Source: an uncultured archaeon (GTDB taxonomy: Archaea > EX4484-52 > LFW-46). From it: a DNA stretch of 32,890 nucleotides. The position numbers and the translations under genes are program-made. Within the stretch, counting starts at the first letter, position 1, and every line of letters begins with the position of its first letter. The DNA lies in contig CABMCT010000056.1 of assembly GCA_902384675.1 (NCBI GenBank), positions 1 to 32,890 of the forward strand. Direction: 5' to 3'. A model generated the notes under the pieces. It did no database searches, had not been told where the DNA came from, and was given only the letters and a program-made list of their open reading frames with translations. Shown piece after piece: positions 18,358-26,942 of this stretch.

Positions 18358-18641
18358 AGTGGCTCCTCAAAAAAATAAAAATGAAATATCGTGATGCAAA
18401 AATACTGCTGTTCGGCTCTCGCGCCCGTGGAGATTATCTCGAATCAAGTGATTATGACCTGCTTGTTTTGTCAGATGATTTCGAAAACATGCCGTTCAGA
18501 AAAAGGCTTGATGAAATTTATGAGCTTGTAGATCGCGCCGTGAACGTTGAAATAATCTGCCTTACACACAAAGAATTCAACAAAAGAAGAAACGAACTAT
18601 CCATTATAAAGGAAATTGCAAAAGAAGGTTTAGTAGTTTAG
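18330..18641 (+). CDS. MNT-type nucleotidyltransferase (HEPN partner)
   Basis: LLFGSRARGDYLESSDYDLLVL (GSx10DxD); overlaps the HEPN gene. Confidence 0.93.
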   Translation: MDKKQVREIEWLLKKIKMKYRDAKILLFGSRARGDYLESSDYDLLVLSDDFENMPFRKRLDEIYELVDRAVNVEIICLTHKEFNKRRNELSIIKEIAKEGLVV

Positions 18642-18677
18642 AAAGTCGGCTTACGAAATACTGGATGGCGTGTCACT

Positions 18678-18742
18678 CTTCTCTCGAAATGGAAATCCGT
18701 GATTGAAAAAAGCACAACTTCAGAGGTTGTAATCCTGGATTA
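18678..18742 (+). pseudogene. Fragment of a second ileS 3' end
   Basis: LLSKWKSVIEKSTTSEVVILD* versus IleRS LLSKWKSEIEKDTTSEVVIGAGG; about 46/57 nt identical to 17330-17386 by manual count. Confidence 0.8.
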
Positions 18743-19405
18743 ATTATTTCTCGACGTAACCGTATAGCCAATCGAAGAAAGATAATTTGTCAGCATCTGC
18801 GCGTCGGCCAATATACTGTTACAGACATCAGAAACACTATCCTTTTTTTCGGTAAGTTTTAATCCAATCTGCAGCACATTTCCAGGCGCTTCAGAAGACG
18901 GTTCCAAGCATGCTTTAAATATAGACCCCTCTAGAATTCTTGAAGAATCATCAGACATTTTGAAATCTATTATTTTTGCCAGCTGATATTTATCACTCAG
19001 GGGTTCAAAAAATGCGCGAGGTAGTTTTAATTGCTGTTCGTGATATAATACTTCTTCAACCAATAAATCTGTGCAAGGTATTTCTAATGACATCCCATTG
19101 AATGGCGAGTCTTTAACCGGGGAATCAGGTATTATGTTTATTGAAACCGGCTCAAGAAAACCTTTATTTCCGTTAATATCTGCTGAACGTGTTTCTAAAA
19201 CCCTGTTTGTGGCGTGCTGTTCCGCGCAGTTTTCAGTTGTATTTAAATATACTATGTTTGTCAGATAATTTGCTAAACCCGTATCTGTGGTAAGTATTAG
19301 CATATAGTTTTCAATTGTATCCAAAGATTGTACGAAATCTTTCAAAGGAGAATGAGTAAATCCGTCTGCTTTTCGCGCCGATAATTCAATGTATCCCGTA
19401 ACCAC
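18740..19405 (-). CDS. Hypothetical protein (GTG start)
   Basis: 221-aa ORF with TATA-like AAATATATTTAAATA upstream. Confidence 0.6.
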   Translation of the reverse strand: MVTGYIELSARKADGFTHSPLKDFVQSLDTIENYMLILTTDTGLANYLTNIVYLNTTENCAEQHATNRVLETRSADINGNKGFLEPVSINIIPDSPVKDSPFNGMSLEIPCTDLLVEEVLYHEQQLKLPRAFFEPLSDKYQLAKIIDFKMSDDSSRILEGSIFKACLEPSSEAPGNVLQIGLKLTEKKDSVSDVCNSILADAQMLTNYLSSIGYTVTSRNN

Positions 19406-19615
19406 ATAATCACGAATGATAACTAAGTCGCAAAGATATTTAAATATATTTTTCTCGCGTCGGTAGTAATCGTTTTCAGATGCTCAGACTTATGCAGAAC
19501 AAACATGTTGGCACGCCTTTCTTCAATCATTCTCTCGTCATCCGCCGTATGTTCTTCCGAATTCCTAAAGACATATATATGGCGCCAAAACATCCTTCTT
19601 AATAGGGTGTTTTTT

Positions 19616-19999
19616 ATGGACAATGTGATGCATTTCGAGATTCCTGCGGATAGTGTGGAACGCTGCCAGAAATTCTACAGCGAAGTTTTCGGGTGGACGA
19701 TTAACCCAGTCCCTGACATGGAGTATACAATTCTTCAGACCGCTCCGACCGACAAAAACGGCATGCTAAAAAAGCCCGGCGCAATAAATGGCGGGATGAT
19801 GAAGCGCAAAGACCCCATACTCCATCCGGTCATAACCATAAATGTGCCCGATATCGATGAATATCTGGAGACTATAGAAAAAATGGGCGGAAAAACAGTG
19901 ATGAAGAAAATGGAAGTCGGCGATATGGGATACTCAGCCTATTTCAGGGATACCGAAGGCAATATTATGGGACTCTGGCAGATGCGCGAAAAAGAATAA
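19616..19999 (+). CDS. VOC (glyoxalase/bleomycin resistance) family protein
   Basis: MHFEIPADSVERCQKFYSEVFGWTINPVPDMEYTIL...YSAYFRDTEGNIMGLWQ; start inside ORF 19505-19999. Confidence 0.93.
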   Translation: MDNVMHFEIPADSVERCQKFYSEVFGWTINPVPDMEYTILQTAPTDKNGMLKKPGAINGGMMKRKDPILHPVITINVPDIDEYLETIEKMGGKTVMKKMEVGDMGYSAYFRDTEGNIMGLWQMREKE

Positions 20000-20123
20000 T
20001 ATTATATTTCAAAGCGGATGTATAGCGAGAGCTTTCGCAATTATTGCATCTACGGGTTACGCGAAGGTACATTTATGGCAAAGACAATTATGGTTTGAAA
20101 AGATTAAAGCCGGCTTTTAAAGC

Positions 20124-20312
20124 CTATGTACTTCTCTCATCGGTTTTACCCTCCTTAGACGAAAAAGAGATGGCTATGAACGCGCCTGTAAGTATGCAAA
20201 GCAGGATAATTTGTACTATTGACAAATCCTTAAAGTTCAGCCAGATAAACAGAATTACGATTAGAATCCCCACGATTGCTGTGAATAATTTAGTTACCGG
20301 AATTTTATCCAT
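20124..20312 (-). CDS. Small two-TM membrane protein
   Basis: Two hydrophobic helices in 62 aa, coding-like. Confidence 0.55.
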   Translation of the reverse strand: MDKIPVTKLFTAIVGILIVILFIWLNFKDLSIVQIILLCILTGAFIAISFSSKEGKTDERST

Positions 20313-20520
20313 AAACCCTCGTTACATTCTAACTTGCGCAGAACAAGTATTTTAATCCCCGGACTCTAAGCAACCAAACCTATATCTTGGCCAATTAAAA
20401 TCCATAAACCCGCCATCATTTGGATAATCGTTGTTTGTCGACGTTATAAAACATGCGAATTTTTCCTTAAATACTTATAAATATATCCTCATGCAATAAT
20501 ATCTATCATGCCTTGCGACA

Positions 20521-20735
20521 AGATTTCAACCCAAGGCATAATTAGAATGGTTAAAAATCCGTTCGCGATGCCTTATAAGCCATTTTGAGGAACTAAAGGA
20601 GTCCAGATACTTCGTATCAAGCTTTTCAACCCAATAATAATTGTGAATGGTTAAAAATGGAGAATGATAAAAAATCATGGAAACTGCGGTTTCCAGGCTT
20701 TTTTATCCAATAAATATGGAGAATGATAAAAAATG
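20521..20735 (+). repeat. Hairpin repeats (20521-20559, 20630-20659, 20696-20735) and 19-nt direct repeat (20657-20675, 20716-20734) in the leader of the downstream gene
   Basis: Same lopsided hairpin layout as 9105-9278; ATGGAGAATGATAAAAAAT occurs twice, the second copy overlapping the start codon at 20733. Confidence 0.6.
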
Positions 20736-21011
20736 GCAGATTACACAATCGAGATAAAACCTCCGGAAAAGATGGAACTGATAATCACCGGCCCAGAAGG
20801 CCAGCAAATCGAGCTTGACCCGAACAAGTTCCAGCAGATAACATTCGACTACGACGGCGATACGCTCGTTTTCCAGGGAAAGAAGGTAAGCTCGGTTGCG
20901 TCACTTCGATGCATATCGGATGTTTTCTGGATGATACTTTCGCTTACTTCCAAAGGATTCGAGATAAAGCCGAACGAACCTATAGAAATTTTGAAAAAAG
21001 TTATGAAGTGA
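20733..21011 (+). CDS. Hypothetical 92-aa protein
   Basis: Coding-like ORF, 7 bp from the downstream zinc-ribbon gene. Confidence 0.7.
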   Translation: MADYTIEIKPPEKMELIITGPEGQQIELDPNKFQQITFDYDGDTLVFQGKKVSSVASLRCISDVFWMILSLTSKGFEIKPNEPIEILKKVMK

Positions 21012-21018
21012 GGATATT

Positions 21019-21789
21019 ATGAACTGTCCTAACTGTAATTCAGCAGTAGAAGAAAATTGGAAATATTGCGCATCATGCGGCGCAAATATAGCAGTCAATA
21101 CAGAGAACGATACAATAATGAATTATTCAACCCATAACAGGACGATGGCAGGAAACAATAGTATCGAAAGCAGGACTTTCAGAGCGGAGCGCGTTTGCAG
21201 GGATGATACATGCCCTGCTTTAGGCAAGTCGCGAACAAGTGACGACGAGGAGTTGGTAGAAAGAATGGCAAAGGAAATCGGAGTTTCTATACTGGCATCG
21301 CTTGGAGGCATACAAACCCGCGGCTTGGCGATAAGGGTTATCAAACCACAGAGCAAACAATCTGATAAGAGTATGCAGGAAACATGCTTCAAGGAGCAGG
21401 AAAATACTGTGAATTCAAAAACATTTGACAGTTATCTTAATGGGTGCTTGAATTCACAGTCTATTCAATCTCACAATATCACAAATATCAAAGGATGTGC
21501 GATTGAATACACCCATAAACAGGAATCTGCATCAAAGCCCGTCTTTGAGCCTAAAATAGACATTACCCGCCTCCCCGGAAAAATCGCGGTTGATGCAGAA
21601 CTCCCGAGCGTGGTTTCGGGCAATGACATAAGCACAACCCTGCTCGGCGAATCGATGGAGATAAGAGCGATTGCGCCGGAAAAAATGTATTTCAAGGTCG
21701 TGCCGGTTCCAAGAAGAATGAGAATTATCGGGTCATCTTTTCTTGAAGGAAAATTGAGGGTTGAATTGGGAGAAGCTGTAAGAAGATAA
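21019..21789 (+). CDS. N-terminal zinc-ribbon protein, remainder unknown
   Basis: MNCPNCNSAVEENWKYCASCGANI (CPxC...CxxC). Confidence 0.75.
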   Translation: MNCPNCNSAVEENWKYCASCGANIAVNTENDTIMNYSTHNRTMAGNNSIESRTFRAERVCRDDTCPALGKSRTSDDEELVERMAKEIGVSILASLGGIQTRGLAIRVIKPQSKQSDKSMQETCFKEQENTVNSKTFDSYLNGCLNSQSIQSHNITNIKGCAIEYTHKQESASKPVFEPKIDITRLPGKIAVDAELPSVVSGNDISTTLLGESMEIRAIAPEKMYFKVVPVPRRMRIIGSSFLEGKLRVELGEAVRR

Positions 21790-21827
21790 CTAAAATTTCT
21801 ATTTAAACCTAATAATCACATATATTA

Positions 21828-23342
21828 TTGATAGTTATGCCTTCTAAAGAGACTCAAAAAAAACACAAACATGAAGCCGAGGCAAAAAAAGAGAAGCATT
21901 CCAACGAGAGCCCTGCAAAAAAGCTTCATGAGCGCTATTCTCTTAAAAAGGAAAAGGCACCAAAAGAAAAGCCGGAAGAAGAGGAGCGAAAGCGCGGCAG
22001 TTCGGGCAATGCGCGATTGAACGACGAGAAGGATATAAAAAAGGAAAAGGAAGAAGGGACACCACAAGAGGGCACAGAACAGCAGGAGAAAAAAGAGCTG
22101 ACACCCGAAGAAAAGGAAAGAAAAAAAGAGCAGGAGGCGCGCTTCAAGGTTGCGCAGGATTTCTCGCGAAGGCTGATTGAAAAATTCAAGAAAACCGTAA
22201 AATGCGTAGTTGTCTATGGCTCAACAGCTACCGGAAACCACAAGAAAACAAGCGATATTGACACGTTTGTTGTAATGGATGACACAAAAATCGAGCAGGA
22301 AATACCGCAGGAAGTAAAGGACAGGATATGGAACGAGCTTCTGCACGTTGCAAAGGAAACAAACGAAGCAAACAAGATTCCCGAAGGCCAAGGGATAACG
22401 ATACAGGCATTTATGTTTCTTACAGAATTCTGGGAAAATATGAGGACTGCAGAAGCGGTTCTTCTTGCAATACTGCGCACAGGAGTTCCTGTTTTTGACG
22501 TAGGCGTCTTCATGCCTGCAAAAAGAATGCTCTTGCGCGGCAAAATCCCGACAACAAAGGAAGCCGTTGACAAAAAGATAGCAGCAGCCCCGGAATTTGT
22601 GGATTATGCGCGCGCAAGGGTGAAATCCGCGGCGCATTATCTTGAGCAGGGAATGGCGGCGGCAGGCCAGGGCGCATTGATGTTTGTAGGACGCGTTCCG
22701 CCGAACAAAGAAGAGGTCCCGAAAGCTCTCCAGGAATCCTTTGTAAAAGACGGGCTTCTTGAAGAGAAATATGTCAAGGATGCCGAGGAAATACGAAAAT
22801 TTGCAAAAGAGCTTGAGCACAAAAAAGACGAGGATTGCAAGGCTGTCGGCGCGGAAGTTGACAAGTACCTGAACATGACCGACGAATTTGTCAAGCGAAT
22901 GGACAAGCTTATCAAGGACCTTGAAATGAAAAAGAAATCGAATGTCCTGATGAATACTTATAAGACTTTCTTAAAAGCGAATGTAGGGGCGCTGAAATAC
23001 ATCGGCATAACCCCGCCGGAATCCCTTAAAGACCTGCCGAAAGTCATGTACAAGCACTTCCCGGACTTCAAGGACTCGCATGCGGAATTGTTCGAGCACC
23101 TGACACGCGCGCTTACAATGGTCAAGGACGGAAAAGAAGACGAAATTCCCGAACGCGATGTATATGATTTGCGCGAGAAGACAAAGATGTTTGTCCTGGG
23201 CCTTGGCAAGAAACTCAAAGACATGAAAGACAAAGGAGAAATTGTGGTGCCGGAAGAGAACGAAAAGAAAGAAGAGGGCGCAAAAGAGGAACAACCGATA
23301 GCGACTGAACAGGAACTTAACGAGAAGGAAAAGAAAAAATAA
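21828..23342 (+). CDS. Nucleotidyltransferase-domain protein with long K/E-rich N-terminus and HEPN-like helical C-terminus
   Basis: VVVYGSTATGNHKKTSDIDTFVVMD (GSx10DxD motif); helical RVKSAAHYLEQGMAAAGQGALMFVGRVPP region. Confidence 0.8.
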   Translation: MIVMPSKETQKKHKHEAEAKKEKHSNESPAKKLHERYSLKKEKAPKEKPEEEERKRGSSGNARLNDEKDIKKEKEEGTPQEGTEQQEKKELTPEEKERKKEQEARFKVAQDFSRRLIEKFKKTVKCVVVYGSTATGNHKKTSDIDTFVVMDDTKIEQEIPQEVKDRIWNELLHVAKETNEANKIPEGQGITIQAFMFLTEFWENMRTAEAVLLAILRTGVPVFDVGVFMPAKRMLLRGKIPTTKEAVDKKIAAAPEFVDYARARVKSAAHYLEQGMAAAGQGALMFVGRVPPNKEEVPKALQESFVKDGLLEEKYVKDAEEIRKFAKELEHKKDEDCKAVGAEVDKYLNMTDEFVKRMDKLIKDLEMKKKSNVLMNTYKTFLKANVGALKYIGITPPESLKDLPKVMYKHFPDFKDSHAELFEHLTRALTMVKDGKEDEIPERDVYDLREKTKMFVLGLGKKLKDMKDKGEIVVPEENEKKEEGAKEEQPIATEQELNEKEKKK

Positions 23343-23343
23343 A

Positions 23344-23949
23344 TCAATCGCCGATTATTCTTGTTTCTGTATCCAAAACTAATAATGCCTGATTATCTGT
23401 TAGCGGGAGTACTTGATAATTAACGCGTTTCTTAAACTCCTTGACCTTTTCAAATCCTGTTTCATTCACATGAGGAGAAATTGCAATATTTGTCAGGTTC
23501 AGCGCTTTCAAGTTTTTTAGCGCAATATCATTTCCATCCTGCAAAGAAGCGACTTCTATGTTGGGTCCCGCGATAATGCTGCCCGCACTCACGCCAAAAT
23601 ATATTCTGCCGCTTTCCACAAACTTCTTAATCACTTTATCAAAGCCGTTTTCTCTCACCTTATGTAAGATATAGAATGTGTTTCCCCCGCAGACATAAAT
23701 CACATCAAAACCGGAAACATCAGAATCGGATACTTTTCTGTCCAAGTTCAATGTTTTGATATTTTCGCGCTTTATCTCAAGTTCAATGAGCTCTTTTTTT
23801 GATTCTTCAACATAGTACAGTTCCTCTTTGGTGCGAGACGCGATTGGAACAAAGATTACTTTTATTTCAGAAACAGGCTTATTTACCAATTCCAAAAACG
23901 CCTTGGTTATTTTTGAATTCGACAAACCTGCAGAAGTCAGGAGCAGTTT
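23344..23949 (-). CDS. Peptidase S51 (dipeptidase E-like) family protein
   Basis: VYVCGGNTFYIL and FGVSAGSIIAGPNI nucleophile region; ORF 23344-23964 with alternative start MKKLLLTSAG. Confidence 0.85.
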   Translation of the reverse strand, partial: KLLLTSAGLSNSKITKAFLELVNKPVSEIKVIFVPIASRTKEELYYVEESKKELIELEIKRENIKTLNLDRKVSDSDVSGFDVIYVCGGNTFYILHKVRENGFDKVIKKFVESGRIYFGVSAGSIIAGPNIEVASLQDGNDIALKNLKALNLTNIAISPHVNETGFEKVKEFKKRVNYQVLPLTDNQALLVLDTETRIIGD

Positions 23950-24006
23950 TTTCATATAATTCATATAGCTTTTGTTTTTTATAACTTTCTTCTACAAATA
24001 GATTGT

Positions 24007-25110
24007 ATGTCCGTCGACGACGAAATCAAAAAAATCCTTGAGGAAATTGACAAGACGCCGTCAAACAAGGCAACGCAGGGCCACCTCGGCAAACTCAAGG
24101 CAAAGCTTGCAAAACTGCAGGAGGAAAAAGACCTGCGCAAGAAAAAGAAGTCAGGTGTCAGCGCTATCAGCTATGCTGTCAAAAAAACAGGCGATGCCAC
24201 GGCAGTTATTGTAGGATTTCCGTCAGTCGGAAAATCAACGCTGATAAACAAGCTGACAAATGCGGTGTCAAAAGTCGCGGCATATGACTTTACAACACTC
24301 GATATTATTCCGGGAATGCTTGAGTATGGCGGCGCGAAAATCCAGATTCTTGACATCCCGGGCATTATAGAAGACGCGTCAATCGGAAAAGGTTTTGGCA
24401 AAAAAGTGCTTTCTGTTGCAAGAAATGCGAACCTGATACTTCTGGTAATCGATGCGGCAAGAAACCCGAAAGTGCAGCTTGACATATTAAAAAAGGAGCT
24501 TCATAACATCGGCGTGCGATTCAACCAGAAAAAGCCGGATGTGATAATCGAGACAAAGCCGTACGGCGGTATAGCTATAAATTGCGCGATTAAGCTCACG
24601 AAAATATCAGAAGATATGGTAAAGGCAATCATGAACGAATACGGCCTGCATAATGCGGACATCCTGATAAAGTCGGACATAACGCCGGAAGAGCTTATCG
24701 ACATCATTTCAGCGAACAGGATTTACCTGCCGCTCATTATTGTGGCAAACAAAGTCGATTCTATTGCGGATATCGCAGCAGTGCGAAAAATCATAGGAGA
24801 AGACTGTGTGTTCATCTCGGCAGACAAGCAAATCGGGCTTGAAGAGCTGAAAAAAAAGATGTTTGAAAATCTCGGCATCATGCGCGTCTATCTGAAACAG
24901 CCGGGAAAGCCCGCGGACATGAAGCAGCCGCTGATAATGCGAAAGGATAGCACGGTACTTGAAGTCTGCGAGCACATCCATAAGGAGCTTGTGAAAAATT
25001 TCCTGGCTGCGCATGTGTGGGGAAAATCAGTAAAATTCGGCGGACAGCAGGTCGGGGCAAAACATGTTGTAGAGGACGCGGATATTGTGGAGATATTGAT
25101 GAGAAAATAA
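24007..25110 (+). CDS. DRG/Rbg family GTPase with C-terminal TGS domain
   Basis: G1 GFPSVGKSTL, G3 DIPGII, NKVD; C-terminal MRVYLKQPGKPADMKQPLIMRKDSTVLEVCEHIH. Confidence 0.95.
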   Translation: MSVDDEIKKILEEIDKTPSNKATQGHLGKLKAKLAKLQEEKDLRKKKKSGVSAISYAVKKTGDATAVIVGFPSVGKSTLINKLTNAVSKVAAYDFTTLDIIPGMLEYGGAKIQILDIPGIIEDASIGKGFGKKVLSVARNANLILLVIDAARNPKVQLDILKKELHNIGVRFNQKKPDVIIETKPYGGIAINCAIKLTKISEDMVKAIMNEYGLHNADILIKSDITPEELIDIISANRIYLPLIIVANKVDSIADIAAVRKIIGEDCVFISADKQIGLEELKKKMFENLGIMRVYLKQPGKPADMKQPLIMRKDSTVLEVCEHIHKELVKNFLAAHVWGKSVKFGGQQVGAKHVVEDADIVEILMRK

Positions 25111-25183
25111 GCACTTTAAGCAGATAACAGTTGCAACTATCACAAAACGCAGGTTTTTATCTTTCTATGCATGCATATTTACT

Positions 25184-25654
25184 GTGGATGCTATAACAAG
25201 GTTGTTCTGGCGGGTAGGGCTAACCCACGAAGCAAGACTTGAATATTCCGAAATTTTATACGAAACAATAAAAGTCAGCTTAAAACGGCACGAAACATCT
25301 TCGGAGGAGCCGCATAAAAGGCTCTGGCATGAAAATCTGGAGAAGTACTTTATCGATTTTGAATCAAATGGAGGAAACCACGAAACACATTTGACCCTGA
25401 ATAGCAAGGAGCTATATGAATGCCTTAAAGGAGGAGATAAAGTTAAGCTGGGGTATGTGATGTTGCACGAAGCAGAATATAATTATATTCCTGATAACTT
25501 CGCAAAGAAACAACGCATTAATAGCATCTTTCTGGCATATCTGCCCATGAGCATAGAATCAGACAAATTACGCAACAGAGTTTACGAAATACCTGAAAGT
25601 GTCAGGGAAAGAATATCCGAAAAAGCGTATCGTGCGCATCATCCGAAATTTTGA
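25184..25654 (+). CDS. Hypothetical protein, tandem paralogue A (GTG start)
   Basis: Shares LFW/LWxxGLT...E..SE.L, F.L..KEL.E.L..GD, YLPxSIESDxLRNRxYEI with the next gene. Confidence 0.8.
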   Translation: MDAITRLFWRVGLTHEARLEYSEILYETIKVSLKRHETSSEEPHKRLWHENLEKYFIDFESNGGNHETHLTLNSKELYECLKGGDKVKLGYVMLHEAEYNYIPDNFAKKQRINSIFLAYLPMSIESDKLRNRVYEIPESVRERISEKAYRAHHPKF

Positions 25655-25704
25655 TAAGAAAGCAGAACACTTCACTTTTTATATTTTAACGGCTGAGTAG
25701 TAAT

Positions 25705-26181
25705 ATGGATTTCTTAAATAAAATGCTTTGGCAATTTGGATTAACCGAAGAAACACACCTTGAATCGTCAGAAGTTCTGCATGTGCCTATATATGTTGCC
25801 TCTCAAGAATACAAAGAAGTCCCTGTGATTATGGGCGACATGCTTACAATTTCTTGGAACGACGTTTTAAAAAGATATTTTATTAGCTTTAAATCAAAAA
25901 GAAAAAATCGCGACATATTTCTGACCTTGGATAACAAGGAACTGTTTGAAGCTCTGGAAGAAGGTGATGAAGCAGTTCTGTACTACACCATTGTACGCGA
26001 AGCAGTCCATGATTACAAGCCGCCCAATTTCAAAAACAAAGAGCGCTTAGGAAGAAAATTCATTGCATACTTGCCTTTAAGCATAGAATCGGATAGTCTC
26101 CGAAATAGAAAATATGAGATACAGAAGGATGGCAAAGACAGGATATTTTGGGGAGCATACAGAAGGAATCATCCAGTATGA
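25705..26181 (+). CDS. Hypothetical protein, tandem paralogue B
   Basis: See paralogue A. Confidence 0.8.
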   Translation: MDFLNKMLWQFGLTEETHLESSEVLHVPIYVASQEYKEVPVIMGDMLTISWNDVLKRYFISFKSKRKNRDIFLTLDNKELFEALEEGDEAVLYYTIVREAVHDYKPPNFKNKERLGRKFIAYLPLSIESDSLRNRKYEIQKDGKDRIFWGAYRRNHPV

Positions 26182-26264
26182 TAGTCTGGATTTAATTATT
26201 CTTCATCGCCGCTCAATCGCGGTTGCCTCGAATTCATCTCGTTGCGCTCTCGCTTACTCGAAGC

Positions 26265-26299
26265 TTTCCAGTCCAAATTAATTGGTGAATTACTGGAAA
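26265..26299. repeat. Hairpin repeat TTTCCAGT-CCAA-ATTAA-TTGG-TGAATT-ACTGGAAA
   Basis: Perfect 8-bp outer and 4-bp inner arms; same layout as the repeats at 9.1 and 20.5 kb. Confidence 0.6.
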
Positions 26300-26309
26300 T
26301 ATCGCAATT

Positions 26310-26546
26310 TCACTCCTCGTTCTCAGCAGCCATCTTCTTCTCAACGCCGTCAAGAAGGCCCGCCAGTGTCTTGCCGATGAATCTCGCATCTATGGGCTCC
26401 TTGAAAACAACTGTGACATCCTTCATTCCGTCGACCTTGTCAAGGTTTTCGATGTCAACGTCGTCCACAAAATCGCAAGAGCCGAGCTTTTTCTCCAAAT
26501 CAGCCCGCTTGACATTTGACAGGAACCCGACCATTGTGATTCTCAT
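26310..26546 (-). CDS. Small conserved-looking protein of unknown function
   Basis: MRITMVGFLSNVKRADLEKKLGSCDFVDDVDIENLDKVDGMKDVTVVF...; TATA (CTATTTAAACC) about 25 nt upstream favours this start over 26564. Confidence 0.6.
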   Translation of the reverse strand: MRITMVGFLSNVKRADLEKKLGSCDFVDDVDIENLDKVDGMKDVTVVFKEPIDARFIGKTLAGLLDGVEKKMAAENEE

Positions 26547-26624
26547 ACCTAAGAATTGTAGCAATGAAGGTTTAAATAGATTTTCTGAATTTTTGCGGCC
26601 AAATTAGCAGAATAACCGTAATAA

Positions 26625-26789
26625 TCATTCTTTCTTTGTCGCCGCTTTCGCTTCTCTCCTGTATTTTCCCCATTTATCTAAGGGCGAAAACTTCGGAGGC
26701 TTTGGGTCAATTGTTGCAGAAGAACATCTGGGACAAACTTCTTTCATCGTGTATTCGCGGCATTTTGAGCAGAAACGAAGGGTTTTCAT
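26625..26789 (-). CDS. nop10: Ribosome biogenesis protein Nop10 (54 aa)
   Basis: Manual translation MKTLRFCSKCREYTMKEVCPRCSSATIDPKPPKFSPLDKWGKYRREAKAATKKE*; zinc-ribbon and PPKFSPxDKxxKYR signature; downstream of aIF2-alpha. Confidence 0.96.
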   Translation of the reverse strand: MKTLRFCSKCREYTMKEVCPRCSSATIDPKPPKFSPLDKWGKYRREAKAATKKE

Positions 26790-26790
26790 A

Positions 26791-26942
26791 CGAGGTTCCT
26801 CATAACCTCGAGCACTGGGGCGACCACACCTTCGGTGTAGTCACCTGTCAGACCTCGATAAACATGATGAGCAATTTACGCCGCACTCTCCCTCGTCGGC
26901 GCTTTGAGAGAATTCAACGCAATTGTTCACAAACCCTCAAAG
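26791..26942. repeat. Hairpin-rich spacer between aif2A and nop10
   Basis: CGAGGTT/AACCTCG (26791-26810); GACcACACC-TTC-GGTGTaGTC (26822-26842); CGCCG/CGGCG; CTTTGAG/CTCAAAG straddling the aIF2A stop. Confidence 0.55.

Noticed and set aside
21935-23347. Several minus-strand ORFs rich in Ser/Phe/Cys
   Set aside because: Shadow frames of the K/E-rich nucleotidyltransferase gene
26310-26564. Elongation factor 1-beta assignment for the 84-aa protein
   Set aside because: Length and charge are similar but characteristic EF1B motifs are not recognisable; left as unknown
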